Below are positions 1 through 12,264 of a stretch of 64,000 nt of DNA, piece by piece (position 1 is the first letter of the stretch; each line of letters opens with the position of its first letter). The position numbers and the translations under genes were made by a program. Location of the stretch: positions 118,719-182,718 of the forward strand of contig NW_020800332.1 of NCBI RefSeq assembly GCF_003590095.1, read 5' to 3'. The notes under the pieces are model-generated. The model did no database searches and was not told the DNA's origin. It saw nothing but the letters and a program-made list of their open reading frames with translations. Source of the DNA: Trichoplusia ni. Lineage: Eukaryota > Arthropoda > Insecta > Lepidoptera > Noctuidae.

Positions 1-1771
1 AGACTGGACGCAGGCCTCGACATAGTTGGGAAAAGTCTAGTATGATGATGAGATACTAATCCTTGCTCCCTGCCCCTGGTAAATGACCTCAGCTCCTGTA
101 CTTTATCTTAATATAATTATGGAGTAGCCAAAACATAAAAGAAATCTTAATTTGTAACCATTTAACGGTTGTAAATAGCCAAGATAAATATGTATTTGAA
201 CGCTGGGCAAACTTTTATTTAAGATCAAATACTAAGTACCAACAATGTACTTAAATTTACTAACGGTAATATTTTCTGTGTATATGCTCCCGCCACACGA
301 GATAGTGACGTTGTTGTTAGCGTCCAACAAAAAACGCCAGCCCTATTTATTTTAAAAATAAATATTTCTTATAATTTATTACAGAAGTTCGTAACAGTAA
401 ACATTCATGGTCATAATATGAACTTCGACCATTCAGAGTACATTTATTAATTGTCACGTTATATTCATCAGAGGTTCTCAACATTAATATTAACACAAAT
501 AGTACCGGTATATCTTAACTGTTATGTTTTATAGCTTATGAACGAAAACATATAAACTTTATAGATCAATCAAATACGTCATAACAACACACGTTATTGC
601 TGGCTATACGTTCGTCTTGTTTTAGAGGTTGTAAAACAATTCACATTTTACACCTTAAGAACATTTTCCTGGACGTTATCCCTGAAATTTTTCGATTGGT
701 TTGTTATAAGTAATGTGTGTGTAAGTGTGCTAGTATTATTTTGGGAGTATATCGAAAAACAAAATGATTGTGATGAACCTATCATCGCCATCAGTTTATG
801 TGATGCAATAAAATTAAAAACCTATCCAATGCTTGTCGTACTCGAAACACTGAGAGTTCTTTATAGACGTAAAAATAATATAAGAGAAAAAAAATCTGTA
901 TCAACCAAACATAGGCAATGTTTGGTTGATACGAACAAATTTTTTTCAACCATGCAGCGAGATAGATACATAATCTTTCTGCAAAAAATTAGACTCTCTT
1001 ACAATCGCGGTCATTGCCTGGTGATAGACGAAGCCAGAGCCTTATTAAAAGGATTCCATATTTTCCCTTTGGGTAGGGAACCCTAAAAATCCTTGATTAG
1101 TTAAATTTCAGTATTAATATGTCTCCCGATTATTTAATAGGAAGTACTTAAAAGAACTCATGCTTTTCCTCTATCCATTCAACTTTCATACACATGCAAA
1201 CACTTCGGTCACTAAACAAAATACATAGAAGGTCAATGTGTGTGTAAGTGTAAATATTTAATAAGTTTTAAAATTCCACGGCTCTGTTTAACTTTTAATA
1301 AAAAAAGCATTTGAACAAATATTACTCAATATTCGTAATATTATAAACAATTGACTATGGGGTAAATTATATCTATGTTTGTGAATCTCTTTTATTTTTT
1401 GATATAGTTTAACCATAATAGCCGAAGAGCCCACGAATGCCAGAAATTCGTTATTTACAGTTACGTTAGGTATAGAGTCTTTAGGCACTTTTCATTCTTA
1501 TTCGCTAAGGGGAAATGTACAGGAAAACTTTTAACCTTTAATAAAATAATGAAAAGCCATCGTGAACTCTTGCTCTATAATATTATGAAGATTGCATACT
1601 TCTAATATACGATTAGGGAAACAAGTAGGAAATTTCAGCAGGATGTAAGTAGAACAGTTTAAGTTTGTTATACACTATTAATTTGCAACATTTTTGGTTT
1701 CTTTAGGAAAGTTTTTCATTTTCCTAGCTAAAAGTGCATTTTTTTGATAGTTACTGTCGTAAGAATGATTC
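1..1771. other. AT-rich non-coding stretch
   Basis: I see no supportable gene here. The longest open frame (715..1086, 123 codons) has no recognisable domain and low-complexity composition. A short perfect hairpin at 898..932 is listed separately. Later exons of the minus-strand SDR gene that begins at 8346 could lie in this direction, but I found no SDR motif (NNAG, YxxxK) on the minus strand. Confidence 0.5.
898..932. repeat. Perfect 15-bp hairpin
   Basis: GTATCAACCAAACAT (898..912) is followed by the 5-nt spacer AGGCA and then by its exact reverse complement (918..932). It is too short to assign to a transposon. As RNA it would form a 15-bp stem with a 5-nt loop. Confidence 0.7.
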
Positions 1772-1924
1772 ATTATTAAATGATGTAACGGTTTACTCAC
1801 GCGTATTTATCGGGGTAGCCTGACTAGTTTCGGACCCAACCGGAGTCCTTAATCATGAGCAGACGCGGCGGGATCGCGAGTCGAACTGAATACGCGTGAG
1901 TAAACCGTTACATCATTTAATAAT
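1772..1924. mobile_element. Short inverted-repeat element (MITE-like)
   Basis: The 153-bp unit has perfectly matching 36-bp ends: ATTATTAAATGATGTAACGG... at 1772..1807 and its reverse complement at 1889..1924. The core (about 1810..1888) is GC-richer and carries 'CGGAGTCCTTAATCATGAGC' and 'GGATCGCGAGTC'. A diverged copy of this core occurs at 28336..28450, which shows it is a dispersed repeat. No coding capacity. The superfamily is not certain; no clear target duplication could be separated from the AT-rich ends. Confidence 0.7.
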
Positions 1925-4214
1925 AAAAGTGCATTACACGGAAAGACTGATTCCACAAAATACATAAATCTTTTATTAAATATACCAGCCACTATCGCTT
2001 AGCAAAAACAAAATATGTATGCTCATCTGCATGTAACATGCTCATGGCTATTTTACACATAGCTATTGCAATACATAACCGGAGGCTGCGACAAACGTCA
2101 GCTGTTTCGAAAACTGCGCGAGATCAACAAATATTTACCTACATACGTACAATGAACTACGCTCAGAATGTAAGACTCAAACGCGATACTAAGATGTTAG
2201 GAGCGAATACATTGCGCGTTATCAACGGATGTGGTATGAAAGTTATAGTAGTGACTTCGCAATGTATTAAAAAGTGGTTTGATTTTCTACCACCCTATTT
2301 ATAAGTTGGTAAAGATTGATGACAGCTTTATTTCACATCGATTGAAAACTCGTTTACATCATAATGTGACGTAATCAAGAAGTATTTTGTTCAAACTTTA
2401 AGTTATTACCATAACATATATACTATCTATTAGTTAACGCGGCCAAGGCTTGCTGCTGGCCAATTTATTTAAAATTTTATAATTAGAGCAAGCAGCAAGC
2501 TCACATACCTTCATAAGCTGCCATTTATGAATGTGTTTTAAAAACTAAATACTTCATCAAAACAGACCTTGGACTGAAATTAAAAACTTTTTTTTCATTC
2601 AGGTATAGACATTTTTAGCAGGCACATGGCATTTGAATTTATTGCCAGAGATTTTTATCTTTTCGGAACATAAATATTTGCGTGTATTTTCAAACATAAA
2701 TTCATCAGTATGCAGATGACTAACACGTTTAATTTTTAATGTTTAAATTAATAAAAAATATTCAAACAGAGGCAATAAAACTTTTTGAGAACAAAGGTAT
2801 TCTAATCTTATCAAAACTAATTCAAATAAGCGACATTTTAAAGTTCCTGTTCTAAAAAAAAGCGAGAAAAAAAACAAGTTCTTTTTACGCATCTAAACGC
2901 AGACACGAATATGAATTTTGTTAAAGGTCTCTGAACTAATAAAATATTTTATTCGCTTCCTGCATGTTGCTCCTTTTTCACGCGTCGATATAATTTTAGA
3001 ACGATTGAATAAATATAAAACCAGTCCGGCTTTCCTTGTTCCATTTCCCCCTTAGCTTTGTTTGTCGTGAGTTCATATATTGCGTAAAACCATTGCCGCA
3101 CGACGATGAAGTTATTTTTAGATTAAACTAATAACGGAGACCTATTCATATTCTGCAGATCCATTTATAAGTACTTGATATCTCTTTTCAAGTACCATCT
3201 TAAGATGTGTGACTGCATGCCTAGTCAATGACGCGCACAATTAGTTCTAATAACGTTAAACATTACTAATTGCCTGACTTACTCGTAGCACAGATCTCGC
3301 TGTCTGGCTAAGGGGCTGTAGTTATTTTCAACTAAAAAGGTGGAATTAAAAAGATAGTCTCAATAGATAAGTTACATTTTGAAAATCGTAAGCCCTGTGT
3401 ACCTCAAGATGTCAGCAAGTTCAGATCCAAGTTTTCCTGCGCCGATGTCTGCTGGGCTAGCGAGAAAGACATAGGGCAAAGGAAGAAACATGGGTTGGTT
3501 GACGATAGCCAAATCATTTATGTTCAAAGTTTTCTAAAGGACGTTTTTTCTTATAAGATCCCTATTCCTCGCTGACGCAAGAAAACTATTATCTTTAAAA
3601 TGACATAAAACCAAATTAATCGGCCTTTCACACCTCCTTAAACAAAATACAAGCGTAGGACGCAAATGCGTCAATTACCATTAAAGGGCGATACGCAAAC
3701 AGCTTAGAACTAGGAAAATCTTTTGTGATGACCTTAAAAGCAGCCGCATATATTTACCTTTTAGATCTTATGCATCATCTTGAGTAGTTTATCTATACTT
3801 AGAGAATAACCTGAGATGCATTCTAATTTTAATTATTTAATTCTAAATTATTAGCTGTCAAGTTAAGATATAAGACCTATTTCATAATGTCTTGCATGTT
3901 TATTTCAATAATGCAACATTGAATTATGTTGTATGGTCAAGATAAAGACGTTTTAAAATGTCGATATCTTGTACTAAGATTTATGAGTCCGTATATAATT
4001 TATGTGTTGTGTCAAGGGAAGAAATAAAAACAATCATTTATGATCGGTTTAAATCAATGGTTTGAATGTAATGAGGAAAAAAGAGGTGTTAAGTATGACT
4101 TCAGTTAAAGGCGAAGGTTTTACTGTGATTTAAATATAAATGCACGTTTTAACCATTAATAGGTATAGAATTCTGAGGAATTGTAGAGAAATAGTAACAA
4201 TAAAGACTGTGAGC
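1925..4214. other. AT-rich non-coding stretch
   Basis: No gene recognised. A GC-richer patch at about 3385..3500 has short open frames on both strands without a recognisable domain. A small inverted repeat built on AGCAAGCAGCAAGC lies near 2447..2500. Confidence 0.45.
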
Positions 4215-4360
4215 TTTAGCTCTAGCTGTTGCCCACGACCTTGTCCACGTGGTTATGAAGGTATAAGAAAGGATTTTTTAAAATCGCATTAAATGTTTTA
4301 GACTACATGTTTCGTCTTCCCGTTTTATGCTCTGCTCCTATTGACTAATTCCGACTCCTA
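4215..4360 (-). mobile_element. Helitron 3'-end fragment
   Basis: Read on the minus strand, the segment ends in GTCGTGGGCAACAGCTAG, with the CCACG/CGTGG hairpin about ten bases before the CTAG terminus (CTAG at 4222..4225). This is the standard Helitron 3' end, diverged by a few bases. Adjacent sequence (4316..4350, 'CTCTGCTCCTATTG') is shared with the interior of the large Helitron at 17605..17620, so both belong to related families. No coding sequence remains. Confidence 0.65.
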
Positions 4361-4762
4361 TTTCCTGATAAATAGAATCTGAATCTACAGAATTTCTTTT
4401 TTTGCTTGCTAATCAAGTTCAAAAAAACATTTCCATAGATTTTTAATATTAGTATAGATTCACAACTAAATGATTTATAAATTAAATTAAATAGGTGTTC
4501 TGCGAAATTCCTACAACACCGAAATCATTTCGAACCCAAAAAAAATAACAAGAAGCAACGAAAGAACGGTAAATTAGCTCAGTGCCTTGACCGGAGAACC
4601 GGTCCCGCTTTATCTTGAGCTCCATAATGCGAACCATCATTTTGGCCATCGCCTCATTAAAAAAACACATTTAAATAACTACATTTACCTTTAGGAGAGT
4701 TAACCTTCGTAATTGGATGCAACACATGTCTTTGCTAAGTGACTGACGATGCCTTTGAGATC

Positions 4763-5014
4763 GGGCCCCGATTCCGCTATATACAATGGGCGATGAATTA
4801 ATGTCAATTGGATAAAATTTGAAATTGTTCCTATTCTCTTAAGCATTTTGACAACAGAATAATTGGAAATGCATTGTATTGACCTTGAGTTTGCCGTCCC
4901 GTATTGAATTTCCAATTATTGTATAGGAGAAATGCTTAAGAGAATACAAAAATTGCCATTTTAAGCTAAATTTCATTAATTCATCGGCCATTGTAAATAT
5001 CAGAATAGGAGCCC
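4763..5014. mobile_element. Fold-back MITE, complete copy
   Basis: A 252-bp palindromic element. The outer ends pair GGGCCCCGATTCCGCTATAT (from 4763) with the reverse complement of the segment ending at 5014. A second, inner pair is ATTCTCTTAAGCATTT near 4833 against its complement near 4930. Relatives occur at 7198..7332, 31838..32215 (split) and 37334..37425. It is non-coding; the open frame across it (4700..4915, minus) is incidental. Confidence 0.7.
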
Positions 5015-7197
5015 TACATTGCTCTTCTAGTCAAATGAAATATTGACAATTGTTAGTGTTTGATAGAAAATGCTCGTATATATGTATGTGACGTTGCTTA
5101 CGTCAATACAACTGCAAACATTATAAAGTCTGAATAACGTGACATGTATTTCAAAATATCTCGTTAACTGTAAAATTGATTTATCCAATAAACAATTTAA
5201 CAACTATTTATGATTTCCAACGGTATTTAGATTCGTACATTTGGTTCCACATTACGTTAATATCTTGTATGTTTGTCTGTTGCACTAACATTTGCGGAAA
5301 GTACAGTTTGTGTTGGGAAACACAACACAGTCTTCACGACGCACGCGCATTACAATATCTCGTGTGAAGATGTTAGTCAACCGTGTATTATACCTTAGAT
5401 GTTTCACGCACCGGACAAGACGGATTGATATTGAAAAATGGTACTTAATACACAGAACTTATGGTAAATAATACAGATTAAGTTATGGGTAATCTTATCT
5501 GAATTATTCTTAATAATTTAATTAACATGTTGTAAAAAAAATGGAGATTTATGCAATTACTAGTCAAAAGTTGTTTTAATGGAAATATTTTCCAATCGAC
5601 GTCAAAAAGGAGTTCTTAATTCTAATGACGTTTACCACTTCATAAAAAGGGAGTTCGTTTTTGTTTTAATGCCCGCTTCAGTTATAGTTCAAAATAACTC
5701 TAATATGAATTTGATTGTCTAACATTGAAAGTAAAACAATCAAACAAGAGTTTGCATAAATGGCAAAAATTATACATTACATTGTCTTAAATCACCGACT
5801 TACAAAAATAATTACATCTTATGCATTCGAAATATGCACGAACACTCAATGACCTCCAAAAGTAAGCAAAAAAGGTTTTAAGCAGATTCAAAGTAATTTG
5901 TTTTTGTATCTAACAATGTTCAGATTTATGTTAAAAGGTGTACACGTTAAATTGTATTTTTTGCTAAGATTGTTTTTGGGGTTCCGTACCCGAAGGATAT
6001 AGATTGGACACGTCTTACCCTTAACTTATGAGACCCCTCCTTAGCTCCATTTAATCACGTAACAAAAACAATGTAATTGCCGATTTAGTAAAACAATTTT
6101 ATAAACTTAAATAGAAACATCTATTCACATATCACTATCAATATAGCTTGGTAAACCAGTGCCATAGCCACCTTTAAAAGGGTTGAAGACAAAAGCAAGA
6201 ATTAGCAGAGCTTTTCGTAACATAGCAATGCAATAGAACAAGATTATTAGCCATCTGGCTAATGCAGTGTCCTATTTCATTCACCATAATTACTGGTCTA
6301 GTTGTATTCAAATTATATCTTTGGTCAAACAAATATGGTTTATTCAAAGAGGTATATTTAAGCTATCGTTGTGTCCATCAACGCATGAAAGTTTAATAAC
6401 GGGTCAAGTGCGATACGGATTTAAATAACCGACAGTTCCGTACAAACAGGCTAGATGACAATCAAATTGATTGGGTGCCAAAAAAAGTGAGTACCCTCAA
6501 ATTCATTTTATGACAGTAATAAAACTTAAAGTAAGTAACCGGGGTTTAAACTTTTTTTCCGATTGGAAATCATCAAATAACCGATTTGGGTTGAGCGGCA
6601 GGGTTGGATTTCTACTGACTAAAACCGCGCATGTTCCTTCCTTTGCCCTTCCTATAGCGGGGCCACGTTAACCCTTTAGGACAATCCCGCTGCCCCGGCA
6701 AGCAACCGGTATTTAACCTTGATCTTTAATAGGCATCCGATTTTAGATATGGAGCCCTAAATACGTAACGCGATCCCTACATTTGGGTCGCGTCTTCTGA
6801 AGGTAAGGTATTTTAATTTCATTTGATATTTTTGTGTCAAATCATCAGGCTTAGGTTGCGTCGTATTCGACGATCCTTTATTCATTACCGGATGTTAGTA
6901 ACATCAACGTAAAAGCGATAAAAGATTGCAATTCTCCATTTAATAGTCAGCCACAATGTCACCAGTACTTAGCGCTACTCAATTAATTAATTTATGGTTT
7001 ATTGACGAGGAAGTCATTAAGCCTTAAGGTGTTAAGCCAATCGAGATGAGTTATGATGCGATTGGTATTGTTTTTCCTACTTTGTTTTCTGCTTATCCTC
7101 AGATGAACACATAGTAAAGACTTTTTTTGGACTCCTAAGACCACATCTATTAAATCTCTAGTAAATCGATTCGTTATTGGAATGGCAAGCACAGCAG
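5015..7197. other. Non-coding stretch with repeat fragments
   Basis: No gene recognised. 'GGGGTTCCGTACCCGAAGG' at about 5978..6000 and 'CGGGTCAAGTGCGATACGG' at about 6400 are pieces of the common lepidopteran repeat seen more fully at 21528..21818. The open frame at 6992..7192 (minus) shows no domain that I recognise. Confidence 0.45.
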
Positions 7198-7332
7198 GGT
7201 CCTAATTCCGCTATTCACCAATCATTGAATGGAAATTCGTGTTCTTCCAAGCATTTTGCCAACACAATAATTGGAAATTCATTCAATTTAATCCAATTTC
7301 CATTACCTTATCGGCCATTGTAAATAGCAGAT
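7198..7332. mobile_element. Fold-back MITE, shorter copy
   Basis: The left end reads CCTAATTCCGCTATTCACCA and the right end, read in reverse complement, CTGCTATTTACAATGGCCGA. The interior includes 'AAGCATTTTGCCAACACAAT', shared with the copy at 4763..5014. The inner half of the inverted repeat is missing, so this looks like an internally deleted copy. Confidence 0.6.
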
Positions 7333-8039
7333 TTGATTGAGCAGATTGCCGCATATAGCGGCATCTCTCTTCTACGAGGCTCTCTATTCTTGAAACTTAA
7401 CACTTGATATAAACCTTCTCTTTATGTTATAACCTGTCGATGGGCAGACAATTGTTCAGAATTTCTCACACTTTTGAATTTAATAGCGAAGTAAATGTCC
7501 CGCAAAGTTAACAACTCAGACATTAACGCTAAATGCCATTACATTACTTTTGTTTCTGAACTTTATACAGCTATAGGTAGATTCGTACGTCATTTGTTCA
7601 GGTACTTAAAAAAGGTACCTCTTAGTGTGTCTTTTTGTCTTGAAACTCAGGTCATCGAACTTCAAAAATAAAACGAGACCTAATCAACAAAAAGTAATGT
7701 AAAACAACATAAAAGATTACCAAATCCAATATGGCACTAAAATTCGTAAGACTTATTTTTTCAATATCTTTTTGTTTGCATAAAAAGAAACATCTAGATT
7801 GTTTTACTTTTTTTCATTAGGTAGACAGTCTTTTTGTTAATATTCAAGTAATTTACAATAATTGCAATGTAAAAGTTCAATTTAAATAATAACTACATGC
7901 AATATTAGATATCTTGCTCAAATAGCCTAGGCAAGAGACTATAAGAATGTTACGTAATTAAAACAGAGAGACGTGTCAACATGCATCATGATTATGATCT
8001 GTACGTGAGTTGCTATAATATACCAATTAATTAACTGAC

Positions 8040-8346
8040 CTTGTTTGTTAATATCCCATAAAACGACGGTGCAGCCGAGCCTTGCTAATCTTAGGGATAT
8101 GAGACTGCCCAAGCCGCCGCCGCCTCCAGTGACCACGGCCACAGCGCCCTTCAAGTCCTTTTTATGCTTCCCGACGATACTTTGGTATGTCGCCTTTATC
8201 ACATAGCCTATACCGACGATGACAAACATTATAACGTCTATAATTGCTTGCACGACGGTGTATTTGTTCCGCATGCATTCTGGGATCTCCCTCGTCAGGG
8301 GCCCCTGTCTCATCCCGTTGATGTAATCTTGAGTTTCCACGGACAT
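8040..8346 (-). CDS. SDR family (retinol-dehydrogenase-like), first coding exon only
   Basis: The exon encodes the N-terminal 102 residues of a membrane-anchored short-chain dehydrogenase/reductase. A hydrophobic segment at about residues 33-55 would anchor it, probably in the ER. A Rossmann-fold cofactor motif TGGGGGLG follows a beta strand (VAVVTGG), then LARLGCTVVLWDI. The start is the ATG at 8346, 80 nt inside an exon whose acceptor (TTATTACAG) places the exon start at 8426. The donor is CAAG|GTCAGT at 8040, phase 1. The paralogue at 55016..57936 has its first coding intron at the same place and phase. Remaining exons are not found between 8040 and 1 and probably lie beyond the window. 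In the family these enzymes oxidise or reduce retinoids or related lipids; the substrate here is inferred only. Confidence 0.8.
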
Positions 8347-8426
8347 GTTTGTTTTGTTAATATTCTAGTTTAACCAACCACTGAACATCACTATCACTGA
8401 ACGTTTTAACACTGCACGCTTTGTAC

Positions 8427-10970
8427 CTGTAATAAAAGGAAATATTGGTATTAGAATGATTGCAGTCACACAAGTACGTGATGTTTTCTTCATTGGGTGG
8501 GGATAGATTGCATGTATATTATGAACTGCTTAGTAATATATTTCTTAAGGTATTTATCTATTAGTTAAGGTGTAAACGATAACCCGGTGACATGACCAAG
8601 AAATGTTAGGCCATTGAAATTCCATTGATATAGTTTGATGTCATTTTATAACAATGTACTATCACAGTGGGTTTGGCTATAACTATACCACCGGGCTATC
8701 CATGACGTATGTTATTACTATATTAAAGGAAGTATATAAAAAAATAAATCTTTTTGAAATAAATATCTTCAATACATATTCCATAACGTCTAACTAGTAA
8801 GGTCTTACTATAATCTGCGATCCACATTCGTAGACATAGTTGCATAATATAAAGTATATTTCGCAATTGGATGATAAGCTACTCATACATGTTTCTTAAG
8901 ATTAAACAACTTCATTTACTTATTAAAACATGTAACCACAAAGAAATAAGACAGATATTTCATTTAAATGACAATGAAGCCTAATTGAATAGATACATTG
9001 CTGGCTTTGATTTATAACTTTTGATATTAGAACTGCGAGACTCCGCAATGTATTGTGCACAACACGATGTTCCTTGCCTCGTTTACATGAGCCTTAAGTT
9101 CGATGGTTTTATAACATCACAATTAAAGTTATATAAACAAAAATTACTCTAAATTGCGTCATAAAATACGATATGTAAGTAGTTATTACTAGTCTGACAA
9201 TAGATGGGAGTTATGTGATAGCTCATGATTGCCATAATTATATTAAGTATACCTTAGCTACAATGTTAAATAAACAACTGCTATTTCTATAATACTGGTA
9301 TTGAATGTAGAAAAAACAGTGTAATACGCTTTAAAGAATGACTAAAGAACACTATTTACAAATAATTAGATATTTTTTTATTAATCATTAATCATTATAG
9401 TCTACAAGGAAATAATTCCTGCGTGTTTTTTAAATATTTGTAAGGCAAATATATCCTTGAATTCAAATATTGGATTGTACTATGAGAAAAATGATTTCTC
9501 GGTTCAAAATATTTAAATTTAAATATTTGTTTTTTTGGTTTCTAGGCACTAATGCCTTGGCTTTTAAGTTTTGGAAATATGTTTTATACCTAAATCGAAT
9601 GTTTTTGCTAAGCATACAAAATGTTACCTTGACAGCCAAAATAATATATTTCGATAAACATACATATTATGTATATGTATATATTTTTTATTGAAAACAA
9701 ATGTAATACAAAATTTTGTCAAAGTGTGTCGTCATGTGGTAGAAATCACATTTTTATCAACACTTAGTTCCATAAAATAACTTGGGAGCTTTCGTTCATT
9801 TTGATAATACAACTTCGAATTAAAATGCTATACCTATTCAATCACGGAAATAAAAAAGAACTATATCCGTAAATATAATAAAATGATTTATGAACCGATA
9901 TTTAGTTGACCTTTCCGTTGTTAAATTTATTAGACTTTTGGACCATTTTAATTAAGATTTTAAAGTTTAAATGACAAATGAATGACAAAACAATAATAAT
10001 AGCATGATTCAGTGTTACTATGTCTATAAATAGATAGGTTAAGCAATCAAATCCTACACTAATACTAACTGCATTGGTGTGTTAAATAAAATACTGTAAC
10101 CAATTACAATTCAATATGGTTAAACACTCGATAAAAAACACGAGACCGGTTTTCGTATTATTGCAGTTTTTGAATTTAAAATTCGAATTAAGCGAACAAA
10201 TACCATGGTGATGGATCTGTGATTATGTCCATTGTGAAGTGATTCATTAAACAAATAAACGACTATTTATCGTAATTAAAAGATTTAAAAAAATCTAAAA
10301 GCCCACGTTTTTAAATTTCCGTTAAAATCGGTCCAGCCGTTTTTATAGTTATAAATTGTATTGTCATCGGGTCTGAAGCTAACCTGAAAATTTCAGCCTG
10401 CTGGCTTATAGGGCAGTACCTCAAAATTGAGTTACAAAAATCCAACCGAAACGACAAACAAACAAGAAAGTGAGTGTTTTAAAAATGTGGGAAAATAGAA
10501 CTAAGACAACACCTACTACGTGTTTTACATTTGTTTTATTTGTGTATTTGAAATAAGGAAGGTTAAAAAGTACATATTTTTTGTGATCAAATTTTGAAAT
10601 GATCAAATCACAAGTGATGTTTAGTGTTCGATGCAATTAAAATAAATGAGAGAAGGAAACTTTGAAATCAGATGAGTTTCGGATATGATACAAATTAATT
10701 GTATACTGGAATGAGAGTTAATAGTATTTTAATCACTTGTAAAACTAGTTTCTCGACGATTCAATTACAATTATTTATTTGAATGATTATTGAGTGCTTG
10801 AATAAAATAACAATAAAAAATTCATTCAAGGTAAACCAGTATTAAAAAATTGTATTATAATACTTTTAGATGGGTATTATTAATCAGTATTTTAGAAAAA
10901 AACTTAAAATTTCGTACATATTGTGCGCATTTATATAATACAACTTTTTAAGTAGTAATTTTATTAATTA
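8427..10970 (-). other. Intronic DNA left of the Helitron
   Basis: AT-rich sequence between the SDR coding exon (minus strand) and the Helitron end at 10971. I see no exon or domain. The segment at about 10315..10350 carries 'TCCGTTAAAATCGGTCCAGC', a phrase common in lepidopteran transposon remnants. Confidence 0.45.
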
Positions 10971-11292
10971 CTAGCTTGTGCCCGCGACTTCGTCCGCGTG
11001 GAATAGTGACTTCCGGCAGAAAAGTATAGATAGCTGTGTCCGCGACTCCGTCAGCGTGTAACTCCTTGTGTATTAAGTTAATGTATTGGTAATATTTATT
11101 ATTATTATTTATATTGGTAATATTGTTTAGATCACGTTCACATAAGGCTTAACCCTTTATAAGACACAGAACTTAAAAATATTTATAGCTTTTAAACTTT
11201 ATAATAATGTGTTAAGGTTCAAATTCTGGTGGCAATATAAGTACCACTGCCTTATAAAGGTAAGGTAAAGGTACCTATAAAACGAAAATACT

Positions 11293-12252
11293 TTAGTGCA
11301 AAGCTTCCGGGTAAACTATATTGAAAGTTGACCCGTCCGGCACGTGAACATAAAGACTTTTAGAACTGCTAACACGGGAAAGAGCAACATACAACTGACC
11401 ATGTGAGAAACAACTGACACTGAGATCTACTCCAGCAACACGAAAAGTCTGCCCTTGAGCCTTGTTAATTGTCATTGCATAACACACCGATACTGGGAAT
11501 TGCGTCCTTTTAAATTGGAATGGAAAATTATTTGGTATTAAGGGTATTCTGGGAATAAAGACGGTTTCTCCTGCACCGTAACCTGTTAAAATTTGAGCCT
11601 CGATTATATTTTGTTGCAACTGGGTTACTTTTAGTCGAGTTCCATTGCAAAGTTGTGGTGGTTTTAAATTTCGGAGCATAATAATCGGTATCCCAATTTT
11701 TAAACAAATTTCATGAGAGGGAAGTCCGGGCATATTTAAAGAATTTAAAAATTCTATCGGGTAATTAGTGGCTTCTTGTTCATCGACCATTCTATTTATT
11801 GATCTATAAACTTTGCTTTCCCCCTGTATATTCGACAGTATTTTGTTATTGATCTCAGATGCCTGGTCATTGCGAGGAGTTAAAATAGATCTTTCGCATA
11901 GCCAAGAATTGTCCCTATTTAATATATTTGTTACGTCACCGTAAACCGACGATATAAGATGTGGTTGAGATTGCACCATACAACATAATTCAGGCGTCAG
12001 TATAAGTTTTCCTTGGTGTAGTTGTGGATAGGTACCTTCACCAATCTTTAATAATGTGTCAGAAAATTGACTATCATCCGGGTTATCTCCAGTTCTCACT
12101 CGCATATTTATAGTCAAATGCACCGATTGTATATCTCGCCATAAATAAGAGCTTTTCAGGCAAGCCCTAACCTCATCAGCTCGGGTTCCCCGTGGTATTA
12201 CCGGTAAGGTTTGTCGGAAATCACCACAAAATAAAACCGTGATACCGCCCAT
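11293..12252 (-). CDS. Helitron PIF1-like helicase, C-terminal segment
   Basis: This 319-codon open segment carries the remaining PIF1-family motifs: GDFRQTLPVI near the start, SVCYAMTINKAQGQT in the middle and YVALSRVSS towards the end. It follows the second in-frame TAA and ends about 320 nt before the Helitron CTAG terminus. With the two upstream segments it makes up a full-length RepHel frame. Confidence 0.8.
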   Translation of the reverse strand: MGGITVLFCGDFRQTLPVIPRGTRADEVRACLKSSYLWRDIQSVHLTINMRVRTGDNPDDSQFSDTLLKIGEGTYPQLHQGKLILTPELCCMVQSQPHLISSVYGDVTNILNRDNSWLCERSILTPRNDQASEINNKILSNIQGESKVYRSINRMVDEQEATNYPIEFLNSLNMPGLPSHEICLKIGIPIIMLRNLKPPQLCNGTRLKVTQLQQNIIEAQILTGYGAGETVFIPRIPLIPNNFPFQFKRTQFPVSVCYAMTINKAQGQTFRVAGVDLSVSCFSHGQLYVALSRVSSSKSLYVHVPDGSTFNIVYPEALH

Positions 12253-12264
12253 TGGTCGATCATT

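Noticed and set aside
715..1086. 123-codon plus-strand frame near the left edge
   Set aside because: No domain, no splice context, AT-rich random-looking composition, and a hairpin runs through it.
4482..4670. Possible missing exon of the minus-strand SDR gene (62-codon frame)
   Set aside because: The translation has none of the expected SDR motifs (NNAG, catalytic Ser, YxxxK) and no matching splice phase.
8164..8373. 69-codon plus-strand frame
   Set aside because: It is antisense to the SDR coding exon on the minus strand, which has the cofactor motif and proper splice sites.
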